This document shows positions 51,787 through 60,188 of a stretch of 64,000 nt of DNA, piece by piece. Within the stretch, counting starts at the first letter, position 1; each line of letters starts with the position of its first letter. This stretch comes from an uncultured Eggerthella sp. (GTDB lineage: Bacteria > Actinomycetota > Coriobacteriia > Coriobacteriales > Eggerthellaceae), in contig USDX01000009.1 in assembly GCA_900553605.1 (NCBI GenBank), positions 8,529 through 72,528 on the forward strand, in the 5' to 3' direction. The notes beneath the pieces were generated by a model. That model did no database searches and was not told the DNA's origin. It was given only the letters and a program-made list of their open reading frames with translations. The translations under genes and the position numbers were made by a program.

Positions 51787-53703
51787 TTACGGCTGAAGCG
51801 TTTCCACTTCCTTGATCCATACGCTCGCGCAAGCATCGGAAGGCATGCGCAGATCGCCTCGCGGAGACACCGCAACGCTGCCCACCTTGGGGCCGTCAGG
51901 CAAACACGAACGCTTGAACTGCTGCGAGAAGAAACGCCAATAGAACGTGCGCAACCACTTCAAAATGGTTTCGTTGCTGTAGCGCCCCGCAAAAGCCTCC
52001 TTGGCAACGCGATAGATCTTCGCGGGAGGAAAGCACATGCGAAGCATCTGATATAGGAAGAAATCGTGCAGCTCATACGGCCCTACCAAGTCTTCCGTCT
52101 TCTGAGAGATGGCACCGTCTTCCGGAGGAAGAAGTTCTGGGCTCACCGGCGTATCAAGCACGTCATATAGAACTCCCGCAAGCACTTCATCGGCGCTCGT
52201 GTCGGCATAGTGGCGAACCAAATGGCGCACAAGCGTTTTGGGAACCGAGGCATTCACCGCGTACATAGACATGTGGTCGCCATTGTAAGTGGCCCAACCC
52301 AGGGCAAGCTCGGAAAGATCACCTGTGCCTATGACGAAGCCATTTGCCTGGTTGGCAATGTCCATCAGGATCTGCGTGCGCTCGCGCGCCTGGCTGTTTT
52401 CGTACGTCACATCGTGGATCGACGCATCATGATCGATATCGGCAAAATGCTGCATTACCGCCTTGGCAATGGGAACCTCCTTGAACGTGGCACCCAAGCT
52501 TTTAATCATGGCAACAGCATTGTTATAAGTGCGGTCGGTGGTGCCGAAGCCCGGCATGGTTACCGCAACGATGCCCTTACGGGGCAGCCCAAGCATGTCG
52601 AAGGCACGCGCCGTTACCAGCAGTGCCAAGGTTGAATCCAAGCCGCCGGAAATACCAACCACGGCGCTTTTCGCATGCGTGTGAGCCAGACGCTTCTTCA
52701 GACCAAGCGCTTGGATATTCAGGATTTCCTCGCAGCGATCGGAGAGCTGATCTGCGTTGGAGGGAACGAACGGATCAGCGTCAAAGAAGCGCGCCAGCTT
52801 CGTTTCCTCCTCGGCCAAAGCGAAGGAAATTTCGCGGTACTCCTTCGATTCAGCTGCGGGGAACGTGCTCATTCGGCGGCGCTCCGAAGCAAGACGCTGT
52901 ACATCGATAGTAGCCACATTGATCTCGTTTTCAAACGTGGTCGATTCCGCTAGCACGGTGCCATTTTCGGCGATAAGGTTCTGTCCGCCGAACACCAAAT
53001 CGGTAGTGGATTCGCCCTCGCCGGCCGTGGCGTACAGATAGGCGCACACCAAACGGGCCGATTGCCCAGCCACCAAATCTCGGCGATAGCTTCCCTTCCC
53101 CACCATTTCATCGCTGGCGGAAAGGTTGCAGATTACGCTAGCCCCCGCCAACGCATGCTGCACGCTAGGCGGATTGGGAACCCACAAGTCTTCGCATAGT
53201 TCAGCGGCAACGCAAAGATCCACCACGTTTTCGCAAGAAAACAGCAGGTTGGTGCCGACAGGTATCTCTTCGCCGCCGAACTGGACCGTACCCATATCGG
53301 CAGACCCAGACGTAAAGTGGCGTGTTTCGTAGAACTCGTTATATGCAGGCAAGTTCACCTTGGGAACGAAGCCCAATACCTTGCCCCGGCACAGTATGGC
53401 AGCAACGTTCAGCAGCTTCCCCGCCACGCGAAGGGGCATTCCTACTGCGATAAGGGCATCCACCTGGCGTGACCCTTCCGCAATAACGGAAAGCGCCGCC
53501 TCTGCCTCGTCGAGCAATTTCGTCTGCCAAAACAAATCGCTGCAGGTATAGCCCGTAATGCACAGCTCGGGAAGCACCATTACCTTTGCATGCGCTGCGG
53601 CCATTTCGTTGATGCATGCAAGAATCGCCTGAGCGTTGGCTTCGCAATCGGCAACCGCCACTTGGGGCGTTGCCGTAGCAACCGTGATGAACCCGTCTTT
53701 CAT
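51787..53703 (-). CDS. nadE: Glutamine-dependent NAD+ synthetase
   Basis: 638 residues. The N-terminal nitrilase-type glutaminase (1-~290) has the triad Glu in MVLPELCITGY, Lys in VPKVNLPAYNEF and Cys in VAAELCEDLWVP. The C-terminal synthetase has the ATP pyrophosphatase motif VGISGGLDSTLAL and later GDLSELALGWATYNGDH. It amidates deamido-NAD with ammonia released from glutamine and channelled between domains. ATG behind GAGGAGG. Single gene, leftward. Confidence 0.96.
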   Translation of the reverse strand: MKDGFITVATATPQVAVADCEANAQAILACINEMAAAHAKVMVLPELCITGYTCSDLFWQTKLLDEAEAALSVIAEGSRQVDALIAVGMPLRVAGKLLNVAAILCRGKVLGFVPKVNLPAYNEFYETRHFTSGSADMGTVQFGGEEIPVGTNLLFSCENVVDLCVAAELCEDLWVPNPPSVQHALAGASVICNLSASDEMVGKGSYRRDLVAGQSARLVCAYLYATAGEGESTTDLVFGGQNLIAENGTVLAESTTFENEINVATIDVQRLASERRRMSTFPAAESKEYREISFALAEEETKLARFFDADPFVPSNADQLSDRCEEILNIQALGLKKRLAHTHAKSAVVGISGGLDSTLALLVTARAFDMLGLPRKGIVAVTMPGFGTTDRTYNNAVAMIKSLGATFKEVPIAKAVMQHFADIDHDASIHDVTYENSQARERTQILMDIANQANGFVIGTGDLSELALGWATYNGDHMSMYAVNASVPKTLVRHLVRHYADTSADEVLAGVLYDVLDTPVSPELLPPEDGAISQKTEDLVGPYELHDFFLYQMLRMCFPPAKIYRVAKEAFAGRYSNETILKWLRTFYWRFFSQQFKRSCLPDGPKVGSVAVSPRGDLRMPSDACASVWIKEVETLQP

Positions 53704-53815
53704 AAACCCTCCTCAAGGGACGCACCAAGGCAGATGCGCGTATCGTTCCCTGCAATTATAAGGTCGAGAAGGCATGGCCAACTTCATTTTCCCGCTCGTA
53801 ATCACTTTGGAACAA

Positions 53816-53852
53816 AAATACGCCCGCAGGAACAACCTGCGGGCGTATTTAA
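53816..53852 (-). terminator. Terminator of the nitroreductase gene
   Basis: ATACGCCCGCAGG and complement, 13-bp stem with a 5-base loop, followed by TTTTTGTTCC on the minus strand. Confidence 0.85.
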
Positions 53853-53919
53853 AAACGCGAATAGGACATTTGGCTCATTGCCCTGCTCCCATAAAAAGAA
53901 GCAGCCTTTGATGCTTCGC

Positions 53920-54495
53920 TTAGCGAATTACGTAACGAGCACCCTTCTGCTTGATGGGCCTCGGCTCCATGTCGGCGTATCCCAGAACAATAGCGCCAAT
54001 CAGCTTGCCATGACCGGTTGCAAAGTGGCTGCCCAAAGCGTTGCCTGCGCGCACCACTGCTTCGACCCAGCATGACGCAATGCCCTTGTCGTATGCGGCA
54101 AGGCACATGTTTTCCATGGCGGCGGCAACACTCTCAATGCAGCTTGGAAGAAGCTCGTCAGAATAATCGGGCTTGTTCAAGAAGCCCAGAATAATGGTCT
54201 GCGAGCCGCCCATTGCCGACATGAATTCCATGGTTTCCTCTACCACTTCAGGGTTGTTCTTGAAGCGTGCCTCAAGCTCCTTGCGGTGGGAAAACGCGGT
54301 AGTTCCCAATTCCGAGAACAAGTAGGACAGATCTTCCTTTTTGGTTAGGGCCACGAAATACCACGGCTGCAAGTTTTGTGCCGAAGGAGCGCAAAGGCCA
54401 GCTTGGATAATCTCTTCAAGATCTTCTTTTGGAATCGGATCAGGCTTGAACTTCCTAACGCTGCGCCTACCCTTGATTGCCTCCATCAACTCCAT
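53920..54495 (-). CDS. Nitroreductase-family FMN oxidoreductase
   Basis: 191 residues from the ATG at 54495 (AAAGGA upstream), giving the family start MELMEAIKGRRSVRKFKPDP. The FMN site is marked by the RRSVR segment, by APSAQNLQPWYFVAL and by AYDKGIASCWVEAV. Uses NAD(P)H to reduce nitro compounds, quinones, enones or similar electrophiles; natural substrate unknown. Last gene of a leftward set with UbiD, UbiX and an alpha/beta hydrolase, so it may reduce a related aromatic compound. Confidence 0.9.
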   Translation of the reverse strand: MELMEAIKGRRSVRKFKPDPIPKEDLEEIIQAGLCAPSAQNLQPWYFVALTKKEDLSYLFSELGTTAFSHRKELEARFKNNPEVVEETMEFMSAMGGSQTIILGFLNKPDYSDELLPSCIESVAAAMENMCLAAYDKGIASCWVEAVVRAGNALGSHFATGHGKLIGAIVLGYADMEPRPIKQKGARYVIR

Positions 54496-54620
54496 TTCAA
54501 TCATTCCTTTCTGCGCTTTCGCGCTCCCCTTCACAAGATTGATTTCGCTGCACCGCCAGGCCCCACGCCCAGCAAACGCAACCCCTCCTGAAAAACCGCT
54601 AGTATGCGGCGTTTTCTGCT

Positions 54621-55511
54621 CTATAAAAACCGCTGAACCTCCGCCAGCAACGGAATAGGCGCTTCCTCGGGAATAAAATGACCGCACGGAAGCGTGCGCC
54701 CCTGCACATTCGTGCAGAACTTAAGCCAGCATTGCAGTGGACTGAAGAACTTTTCCACCAGGCCGTTTGCACCCCACAACACCAGTGTTTCGGCGGTAAT
54801 TTTCTTGCCCGCATCAAGGTCTTCCTTATCGAGGAAGCGGTCAATGCATTCGCCGGCACGGTATTCTTCGCAAATGGCGTGAATACATTCCATGTTGTAG
54901 TGGCGAAGGTATTCGTCGTACACCTCTTGAGGGAACGCCTCAGAAGAGGTGTCGTTTTCCGAATTGTAGCGACCGATGTGCAGTGCATTGCGGAAGTACA
55001 TTTTCCGACTGGAAAGAATAAGGTCTTCAGGGAATGGTTCGTCCTGCGTAAGCAGATACCAATGGAATAGTGCCTTTGCGAACTCCGCCGAGCTTAAGGC
55101 GTACATGTCATACGTCGAAACGATATCGAGAAGCACAAGCTTATTAACCACTTCCGGATGATCGAGCGCCATTCGGTATGCAACACGGGCACCACGGTCG
55201 TGCCCCATAATGGAAAAACGGTCGAACCCTAGCTCGCCCATAACGGCAATGCAGTCTTCAGCCATGATGCGTTTCGAATAGGTGCTGTGATCAGGCAGCC
55301 CTTCGGGCTTGTCGCTGTCGCCATAACCGCGCAGATCGCACATGACCACGGTAAAACGATGGGCCAAATCCCCTGCAACCTTATGCCACATAAGATATGT
55401 TTCGGGATGCCCATGAAGCAGGAGGAGGGGTTCGCCCTCCCCCATCATTACCGTGTGAATGGTTACACCGTTTACCCCTTTGATAAAACGATGCGTTGCC
55501 GTTTCAAACAT
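54621..55511 (-). CDS. Alpha/beta hydrolase (epoxide hydrolase / haloacid dehalogenase-like)
   Basis: 296 residues from the ATG at 55511 behind GGGGGA. HGHPETYLMWHKVA (oxyanion HGxP), DLRGYGDSDKPEG and a nucleophile elbow GHDRGARVAYRM with Asp, not Ser, as nucleophile, which marks the epoxide hydrolase/dehalogenase branch; the closing His is in LPCGHFIPEEAP. It probably opens an ester-like intermediate on an epoxide or C-halogen bond. A GAACGTGTTC palindrome lies 61 bases upstream. Belongs with the UbiD/UbiX genes by position and control motif. Confidence 0.88.
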   Translation of the reverse strand: MFETATHRFIKGVNGVTIHTVMMGEGEPLLLLHGHPETYLMWHKVAGDLAHRFTVVMCDLRGYGDSDKPEGLPDHSTYSKRIMAEDCIAVMGELGFDRFSIMGHDRGARVAYRMALDHPEVVNKLVLLDIVSTYDMYALSSAEFAKALFHWYLLTQDEPFPEDLILSSRKMYFRNALHIGRYNSENDTSSEAFPQEVYDEYLRHYNMECIHAICEEYRAGECIDRFLDKEDLDAGKKITAETLVLWGANGLVEKFFSPLQCWLKFCTNVQGRTLPCGHFIPEEAPIPLLAEVQRFL

Positions 55512-55571
55512 AAGGTCCCCCAACCCTTAAGCTTGCCGTAGTCGCGCTCATAGATAATCCCCATTAACCAT

Positions 55572-55581
55572 GAACGTGTTC
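55572..55581. promoter_or_regulatory. Palindromic operator candidate upstream of the hydrolase gene
   Basis: GAACGTGTTC, one-base variant of the GAACATGTTC palindrome found at 10413, 57737 and 59771; 61 bases before the hydrolase ATG. Confidence 0.5.
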
Positions 55582-55607
55582 AATTAAAAGTATACTCCGC
55601 AAAACGT

Positions 55608-55636
55608 AACAGGACATCCGAAGATGTCCTGTTTAA
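55608..55636 (-). terminator. Terminator after ubiX
   Basis: AACAGGACATC and GATGTCCTGTT, 11-bp stem with a 4-base loop; followed by GTTACGTTTT on the minus strand, a weak T-run. Confidence 0.65.
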
Positions 55637-55676
55637 TCAACTCTTTAGATAGAAAAGGCCGAAAAGCCAGCAAACC

Positions 55677-56237
55677 CTAGCTCCAACGCTCGAAGGGCGG
55701 GTAATCCAGCCCGAATCGATCGAATATCTTGCCAATAAGCTGGTCTTCCATGTCGTCGATAGTTTGCGGGTTGTGATAGTACGTCATCATCGGAGGCATG
55801 AGCGTTATGCCGGGAACGCTTGCCAACTGCGCCAAATTGCGCAAATGGATAGCGTTCATGGGCGTTTCGCGCGCGACCAAAACCAACGGCCGCTGCTCCT
55901 TCAACGTAACATCTGCCGCGCGAAGCAATAGGTTATCGCTGTAGCCGCTTGCAATGCCCGCAACCGTTTTCATACTGCAGGGAATAATAACCATGCCTTC
56001 GGTTTTGAACGTACCACTCGCAATCGACTCGCCCAAAGAAGCATTGCTATGCACATAATCAGCCATGGCAAGCGCCTTATCGAAAAGTTCGGGCTCTTCG
56101 TAGCTTGCCGTGAGCCTCCCGCTGTCGGTAACCACCACATGCACTTCGCATTCGGTGTACTGCTTGAGCTGGCTTATGAAGCGACAAGCCAGGTGCGTGC
56201 CGCTTGCACCGCTTATTCCAACAACAATGCGCTTCAC
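55677..56237 (-). CDS. ubiX: UbiX-family flavin prenyltransferase
   Basis: 186 residues, normal length. RIVVGISGASGTHLACRFIS, VVVTDSGRLTA, the phosphate/FMN segment IPCSMKTVAGIASGYSDNLL and VARETPMNAIHLRNLAQLAS are classic UbiX motifs. It joins dimethylallyl phosphate to FMN, making the prenylated cofactor used by UbiD. Starts 3 bases after the ubiD stop, so both are made together. In anaerobes such pairs often serve aromatic acid decarboxylation rather than ubiquinone synthesis. Confidence 0.95.
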   Translation of the reverse strand: MKRIVVGISGASGTHLACRFISQLKQYTECEVHVVVTDSGRLTASYEEPELFDKALAMADYVHSNASLGESIASGTFKTEGMVIIPCSMKTVAGIASGYSDNLLLRAADVTLKEQRPLVLVARETPMNAIHLRNLAQLASVPGITLMPPMMTYYHNPQTIDDMEDQLIGKIFDRFGLDYPPFERWS

Positions 56238-56240
56238 GCC

Positions 56241-57719
56241 CTACTCCTCGAAATCAGGCAACCAGTGCTTAGGATCCACTTCCTTGAACTGGCAGCGCTG
56301 GAAGCGATCTTTCTGGCTGTACGGCACCGTGCAATCGAAAATGACCTTGCAAGCAATGCCGTGATCGCGAATCGAAGGCGAACAGGTTGGGTCGTTTGAC
56401 GGATCAAGCGGATGGCAGCGAACGCCAGGAATGGTGACGATGTCCATATCGCCCTGGAAACGCGTGTTCATCGCCCACAGCACATCTTTGATGTCAAAGG
56501 GGTCAACGTCTTCATCAACCAGGAACACATGCTTCAATTCGCTGAACGCAGAGAAAGCCAACAGGGCCATTTGGCGCTGACGACCCTCGTCAGAAGGCAT
56601 GCTCTTCTTGATCTGAAGCACCGCCATGTACTTGCCGCCACCAGGCGTTGCGCAATACACGTTCTGCAAGCGGCCAGGCATAGCCTTTTCAACCATTTGG
56701 ATGATGCTTGCCTCGGTGGGGATGCCCGCCATGCTTACGTGCTCTTCGGAAGGGCCGATGCAAGTTTGCATAATGGGATTCTTACGCGTAGTTACCGCCT
56801 TAACCTTGATAACGGGCAGCTCAGACACAGCAGGGCCGGTATAGCCCGGGAATTCAGGCATAGCCTTGCCCGAATGGGTGTTTTGGTCTTCGGCAACGCG
56901 CTTTCCGGGCAACAGCTCGCCTTCAATAACGTATTCAGCATTGGCAATGCAACGTTCATCGATGGTGAGGCACTTTGCCATGCGAACCGGCTTTCCACGC
57001 AGAGCGCCAGCAACGTTGAGCTCGTCGTAGCCCAAAGGCGTGGTGGGCGGCTCAAAGCAGGTTGCCAATTCAATGGCAGGATCTACGCCGATGCTGATAG
57101 AAATAGGAAGCGGTTTGCCCAGCGCTTCGGCCTTTTCGTAGAACGCACCGATATGACGAGCTCCAGGAACCATGTAGATGGAAATCTCATCGGGGCCCTG
57201 CAAGCACAGGCGATGAATGGTGATGTCGGAAACATGCGTTTCCGGGTCGGATGCATAGCACATACCCAAGGTGATATACGGACCCGCGTCTTCCGGTGTG
57301 TTGGTAGGTGCCGGAACAAGCTTACGTACATCGAAGCCTTCTTCGGTGGCAAGGTGCACCACTTCTCGGCATACCGCCTCTTCTTCAGGCACCTCAACGG
57401 GCGGCACAGGGTTCAATACCGCTTCGTTGAGCATGAAGCCCAAGCGCTTTGGGTCGGCGTCGAGCAGCTTCGCCACCCTATCGCGACTTGCAAGCAGGCC
57501 AATAGCAACACGCGCGTCGGGATGACCCTTGATGTTATTGAACACCATGGCGGGGCCTTCTTGCGTGGGACGGGGCACCGTACCGCCTGCGCCGACGTGG
57601 CGATACACGCCGCACAGCTCGGCCTCAGGGTCTACCTCGACGTCGGTTTCCACAAGCTGACCAGGGATCCCACGCAGAAACTCAAGCGCGCTGCGAAGAT
57701 CGTCAACGTTATTACTCAT
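56241..57719 (-). CDS. ubiD: UbiD-family prenyl-FMN-dependent decarboxylase
   Basis: 492 residues from the ATG at 57719 (GGAGGAGGGAG upstream). The N-terminal region includes AMVFNNIKGHPDARVAIGLL; the middle TVPEEEAV-like segment is followed by ARHIGAFYEKAEALGKPLPI, SISIGVDPAIELATCF, and the FMN/metal part (QTCIGPSEEHVSMAGIPTEA, HVFLVDEDVDPFDIKDVLWA). It removes or adds CO2 on aromatic or unsaturated acids. Partner UbiX follows at once and a permease gene lies upstream, consistent with uptake and decarboxylation of an aromatic acid. GAACATGTTC sits directly ahead of its ribosome site. Confidence 0.94.
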   Translation of the reverse strand: MSNNVDDLRSALEFLRGIPGQLVETDVEVDPEAELCGVYRHVGAGGTVPRPTQEGPAMVFNNIKGHPDARVAIGLLASRDRVAKLLDADPKRLGFMLNEAVLNPVPPVEVPEEEAVCREVVHLATEEGFDVRKLVPAPTNTPEDAGPYITLGMCYASDPETHVSDITIHRLCLQGPDEISIYMVPGARHIGAFYEKAEALGKPLPISISIGVDPAIELATCFEPPTTPLGYDELNVAGALRGKPVRMAKCLTIDERCIANAEYVIEGELLPGKRVAEDQNTHSGKAMPEFPGYTGPAVSELPVIKVKAVTTRKNPIMQTCIGPSEEHVSMAGIPTEASIIQMVEKAMPGRLQNVYCATPGGGKYMAVLQIKKSMPSDEGRQRQMALLAFSAFSELKHVFLVDEDVDPFDIKDVLWAMNTRFQGDMDIVTIPGVRCHPLDPSNDPTCSPSIRDHGIACKVIFDCTVPYSQKDRFQRCQFKEVDPKHWLPDFEE

Positions 57720-57736
57720 AGGTTCTCCCTCCTCCA

Positions 57737-57746
57737 GAACATGTTC
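57737..57746. promoter_or_regulatory. Palindromic operator candidate upstream of ubiD
   Basis: GAACATGTTC, immediately before GGAGGAGGGAG and 18 bases from the ATG, the same placement as in front of the CoA-transferase gene at 10.4 kb. Confidence 0.55.
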
Positions 57747-57789
57747 ACAATTATAAGGGAATAGCCCACTTGTCATTAGCAAGGAACTG

Positions 57790-57915
57790 GGAATATGGGG
57801 ACAGGTCCCGTTTTCCCACCTAGGCATTGCGTGCAAAGCAAGAACCCGCTTGCGTAGTTGGCTGCAAGCAGGCTCTATTCGCTAGGTGGGGAAACGGGAC
57901 CTGTCCCCATATTCC
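57790..57915. mobile_element. 126-bp palindromic element with 34-bp inverted ends (REP/MITE-like)
   Basis: GGAATATGGGGACAGGTCCC begins a 34-base arm (57790-57823) whose inverse, with one mismatch, is 57882-57915. The core has shorter pairs (GCTTGC with GCAAGC). Sequences containing GGGGACAGGTCCCGTTTTCC are, to my knowledge, linked in other bacteria to REP-associated tyrosine (Y1) transposases. No transposase gene is in the window, so this would be a non-autonomous copy. Confidence 0.7.
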
Positions 57916-57917
57916 AA

Positions 57918-57954
57918 AAAAAAGAACCCAGAGCGTGCACTCTGGGTTCTTTCA
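57918..57954. terminator. Terminator of the permease gene (bidirectional)
   Basis: AAAGAACCCAGAG and its complement, 13-bp stem, A-run on one side and TTTC on the other; abuts the palindromic element. Confidence 0.8.
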
Positions 57955-58002
57955 GGTTTGAAGCCTTTAGCTCCGAGTTTTAGACGTTTCCGTCAGGTGA
58001 GG

Positions 58003-59457
58003 CTATTTTTCCTCGTCCTGAAGCTTACCAGCCTTAGCGGCCTCCAAGCGAGCATGGAGTGCAACCAGCTGGCGCTCAGTCTCCTCATCCTCGATGCGCT
58101 GCAGTTCCTTGTTGTAGGCGTAGTCTGCGCGGATCTTGTCATTGTCGGAGATGAGCAGGTAGAGGACGATTGCGGCAAGGAAGCCGACGCCGCCGCCGCG
58201 GGCTACGATGAAGCCTGCGATCATGCCTGTCATGCCCTTGTCAAGGTCGTCGCGAACCAGACCGAATGCGATCTGCGAGCAGAGCCAGCCTTGGATGAGC
58301 AGTACAACTACGAGGAGTGCTGCAGATGCTGCAAGGGATGCCTCGTACAGAGGATAGACGAACAAACCAAGTACGGTGAACAGCAGGTTGGTACCGGAAC
58401 CATCGTAGATGGAGTCCATGCCCTGGCGACCGGACTGCTTATAGCGAGCATAGGTAGCTACGCAGTAAGGAGCGGACAGCGGGCCTGCGAGTGCAGGATA
58501 AGGAGCGAACAGGGACAGGATTACATTACGAATACCGCAGATGACGTTGGTACGGTTCGGGTCGAACTCGATGTACTCGTCGTCGCGAGCTGCCTGGAGA
58601 CCAAGCTGCTGAACGGTTACGAAGTCGCCGTATGCGATAACCCATGCGACCACTGCGTAGGGCAGAGCTGCAATCCAAACGCCGGGATCAGTAGCAAAGC
58701 CGATGAACAGAGGCGAAACAACTGCGAACAGGCCCATGAAGTCAGGAACCTTGATGATTTCGCCGGACCACTGGAAGTTGAACTCGCCAGCAACGCCGCC
58801 TGCGATAAGCAGTGCGATAACAGCCCAAAGGAAGCTGTAGTTGCCGAGGATGGCAACGAACCTGTTGGTGTCCATGTACTTACGTACGCGCTTGGAGAAC
58901 ATGAGCATGAACACAACTACCAAGCCGCAGAGGCAGCCAACGGTAACGGTGTCGATAGCGCCGCCGGTCTTCAGGCGAACGGCTACGGCGTTAACGCCAG
59001 CGCCCATTACGATACCAGCCTTGATGGCGGGAGGTACCAGAGTGTTGAGCTTCTTGGATAGGCCTGTTGCACCCAATACGATGAATAAGATGCCTAATTC
59101 AAGCTGAATACATGTCAGCATCTGCAATCGAGCAACGCCTGGGTCGAGCGATTCCAGGAACACGACGATAATTGCCATTGCCGGGGTGATCCAACCGCAA
59201 ATGGAAGGCTCACCGAGCAGCCAGTTCAGGGTGTACATTGCCGTTTCAAATACAACCAGTGCCCAAGCCACTGCAGGGTCGAGACCCAAAGAAGTAATAA
59301 GAACAGCCAGAGCGCCGTACGAAGTACAAGCATTCATCAGGCCGGTTACTACTTCAGGTGGTGAGATCTTGAAGTGAATGAACGGAAGACGAATACGGAA
59401 TAGGCCAACTTTCCAACATGGCTGAATACCACCGTATTCACGCTTTAGCATAGCCAT
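58003..59457 (-). CDS. Multi-span permease of the NCS2/SulP-like fold, possible aromatic-acid carrier
   Basis: 484 residues with about twelve to fourteen hydrophobic segments, e.g. ALAVLITSLGLDPAVAWALV, WITPAMAIIVVFLESLDPGV, LGILFIVLGATG and a Gly-rich pair GAGVNAVAVRLKTGGAIDTV. Helices in the order and spacing of the uracil/xanthine-sulfate permease (UraA/SulP) fold. C-terminal ~50 residues are charged and helical, probably cytosolic (IEDEETERQLVALHARLEAA). It heads the leftward UbiD-UbiX group, so import of the acid decarboxylated by UbiD is a reasonable guess. Assignment to a precise family is uncertain. Confidence 0.75.
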   Translation of the reverse strand: MAMLKREYGGIQPCWKVGLFRIRLPFIHFKISPPEVVTGLMNACTSYGALAVLITSLGLDPAVAWALVVFETAMYTLNWLLGEPSICGWITPAMAIIVVFLESLDPGVARLQMLTCIQLELGILFIVLGATGLSKKLNTLVPPAIKAGIVMGAGVNAVAVRLKTGGAIDTVTVGCLCGLVVVFMLMFSKRVRKYMDTNRFVAILGNYSFLWAVIALLIAGGVAGEFNFQWSGEIIKVPDFMGLFAVVSPLFIGFATDPGVWIAALPYAVVAWVIAYGDFVTVQQLGLQAARDDEYIEFDPNRTNVICGIRNVILSLFAPYPALAGPLSAPYCVATYARYKQSGRQGMDSIYDGSGTNLLFTVLGLFVYPLYEASLAASAALLVVVLLIQGWLCSQIAFGLVRDDLDKGMTGMIAGFIVARGGGVGFLAAIVLYLLISDNDKIRADYAYNKELQRIEDEETERQLVALHARLEAAKAGKLQDEEK

Positions 59458-59770
59458 CGCTTAGCCCCTCTCTCCTCTTGCGCATCCCTGCGCAAAAATA
59501 AAATCGACCATCTTTCTCCTCCTTCTTTGATTGCATCAGGCTCACACGTGCACGCTTGCTTACCTAACGCCTTCAACCAATCGGGAAAAGAATTGGAGAG
59601 AGTTCTGCTTCACTTGGCTGTTAGAGCTTTAAACCCCAAAGGCTAAGCCAAACGGAAATCCCAACTTCCCCGATCCCTTGAAGATGGTCCCTACTACGAA
59701 CTATTGCGCCTTGTGCCCGATCCCCCGATGGGCGGCGCTTAGGTTCAATTGCGATTATTCTCCATTAGAT

Positions 59771-59801
59771 GAACATGTTCTAATTGATTGCGAACGTGTT
59801 T
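59771..59801. promoter_or_regulatory. Paired operator candidates in the permease/carrier divergent gap
   Basis: GAACATGTTC at 59771-59780 and GAACGTGTTT at 59792-59801, 21 bases apart centre to centre (two helical turns), ~315 bases before the permease start. The 59458-60188 gap contains no gene I can support; a short inverted pair ATGAAACC/GGTTTCAT lies at ~59951-59988. Confidence 0.45.
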
Positions 59802-60032
59802 TACATAGCTCAGGCGAATGATATTCACTGAAGTTATGCAAAACGCTCTATCCATCACCCAAATCCACATTTTCGCCCCTCAATATCTCTGACATGCGGC
59901 GTTACCATTCTGTCAACCGATTAATGCAAATCGCATCCATTGCGAAAGCAAATGAAACCCCACAATCTATTGATTTACGTTGGTTTCATCGTTTTTCGCG
60001 CACTTACCGTTTCCTTCTTGACGCAAATAAGC

Positions 60033-60068
60033 AAGATCCCGTAACTTTTCCCGAGGATCTTTTTTTGG
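60033..60068 (+). terminator. Terminator-like hairpin in the leader of the first ArsB/NhaD-type gene
   Basis: AAGATCC and GGATCTT pair around a ~15-base loop, followed by TTTTTTT, 121 bases before the carrier start. Placed inside a leader, it may act as an attenuator. Confidence 0.5.
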
Positions 60069-60188
60069 AGTCGGTACGCCAGAGTGGGGCGTTGCTAATC
60101 GCAATGGACGTGTGTTACCCGGGACTCTGTGCTTCAAGACGAGAATTCGCATCTGTTCCACCTATATATAAGAGAGGAGCACTACGGA

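Noticed and set aside
56412..57764. 450-codon plus-strand frame opposite ubiD
   Set aside because: Antisense shadow of a clear UbiD gene.
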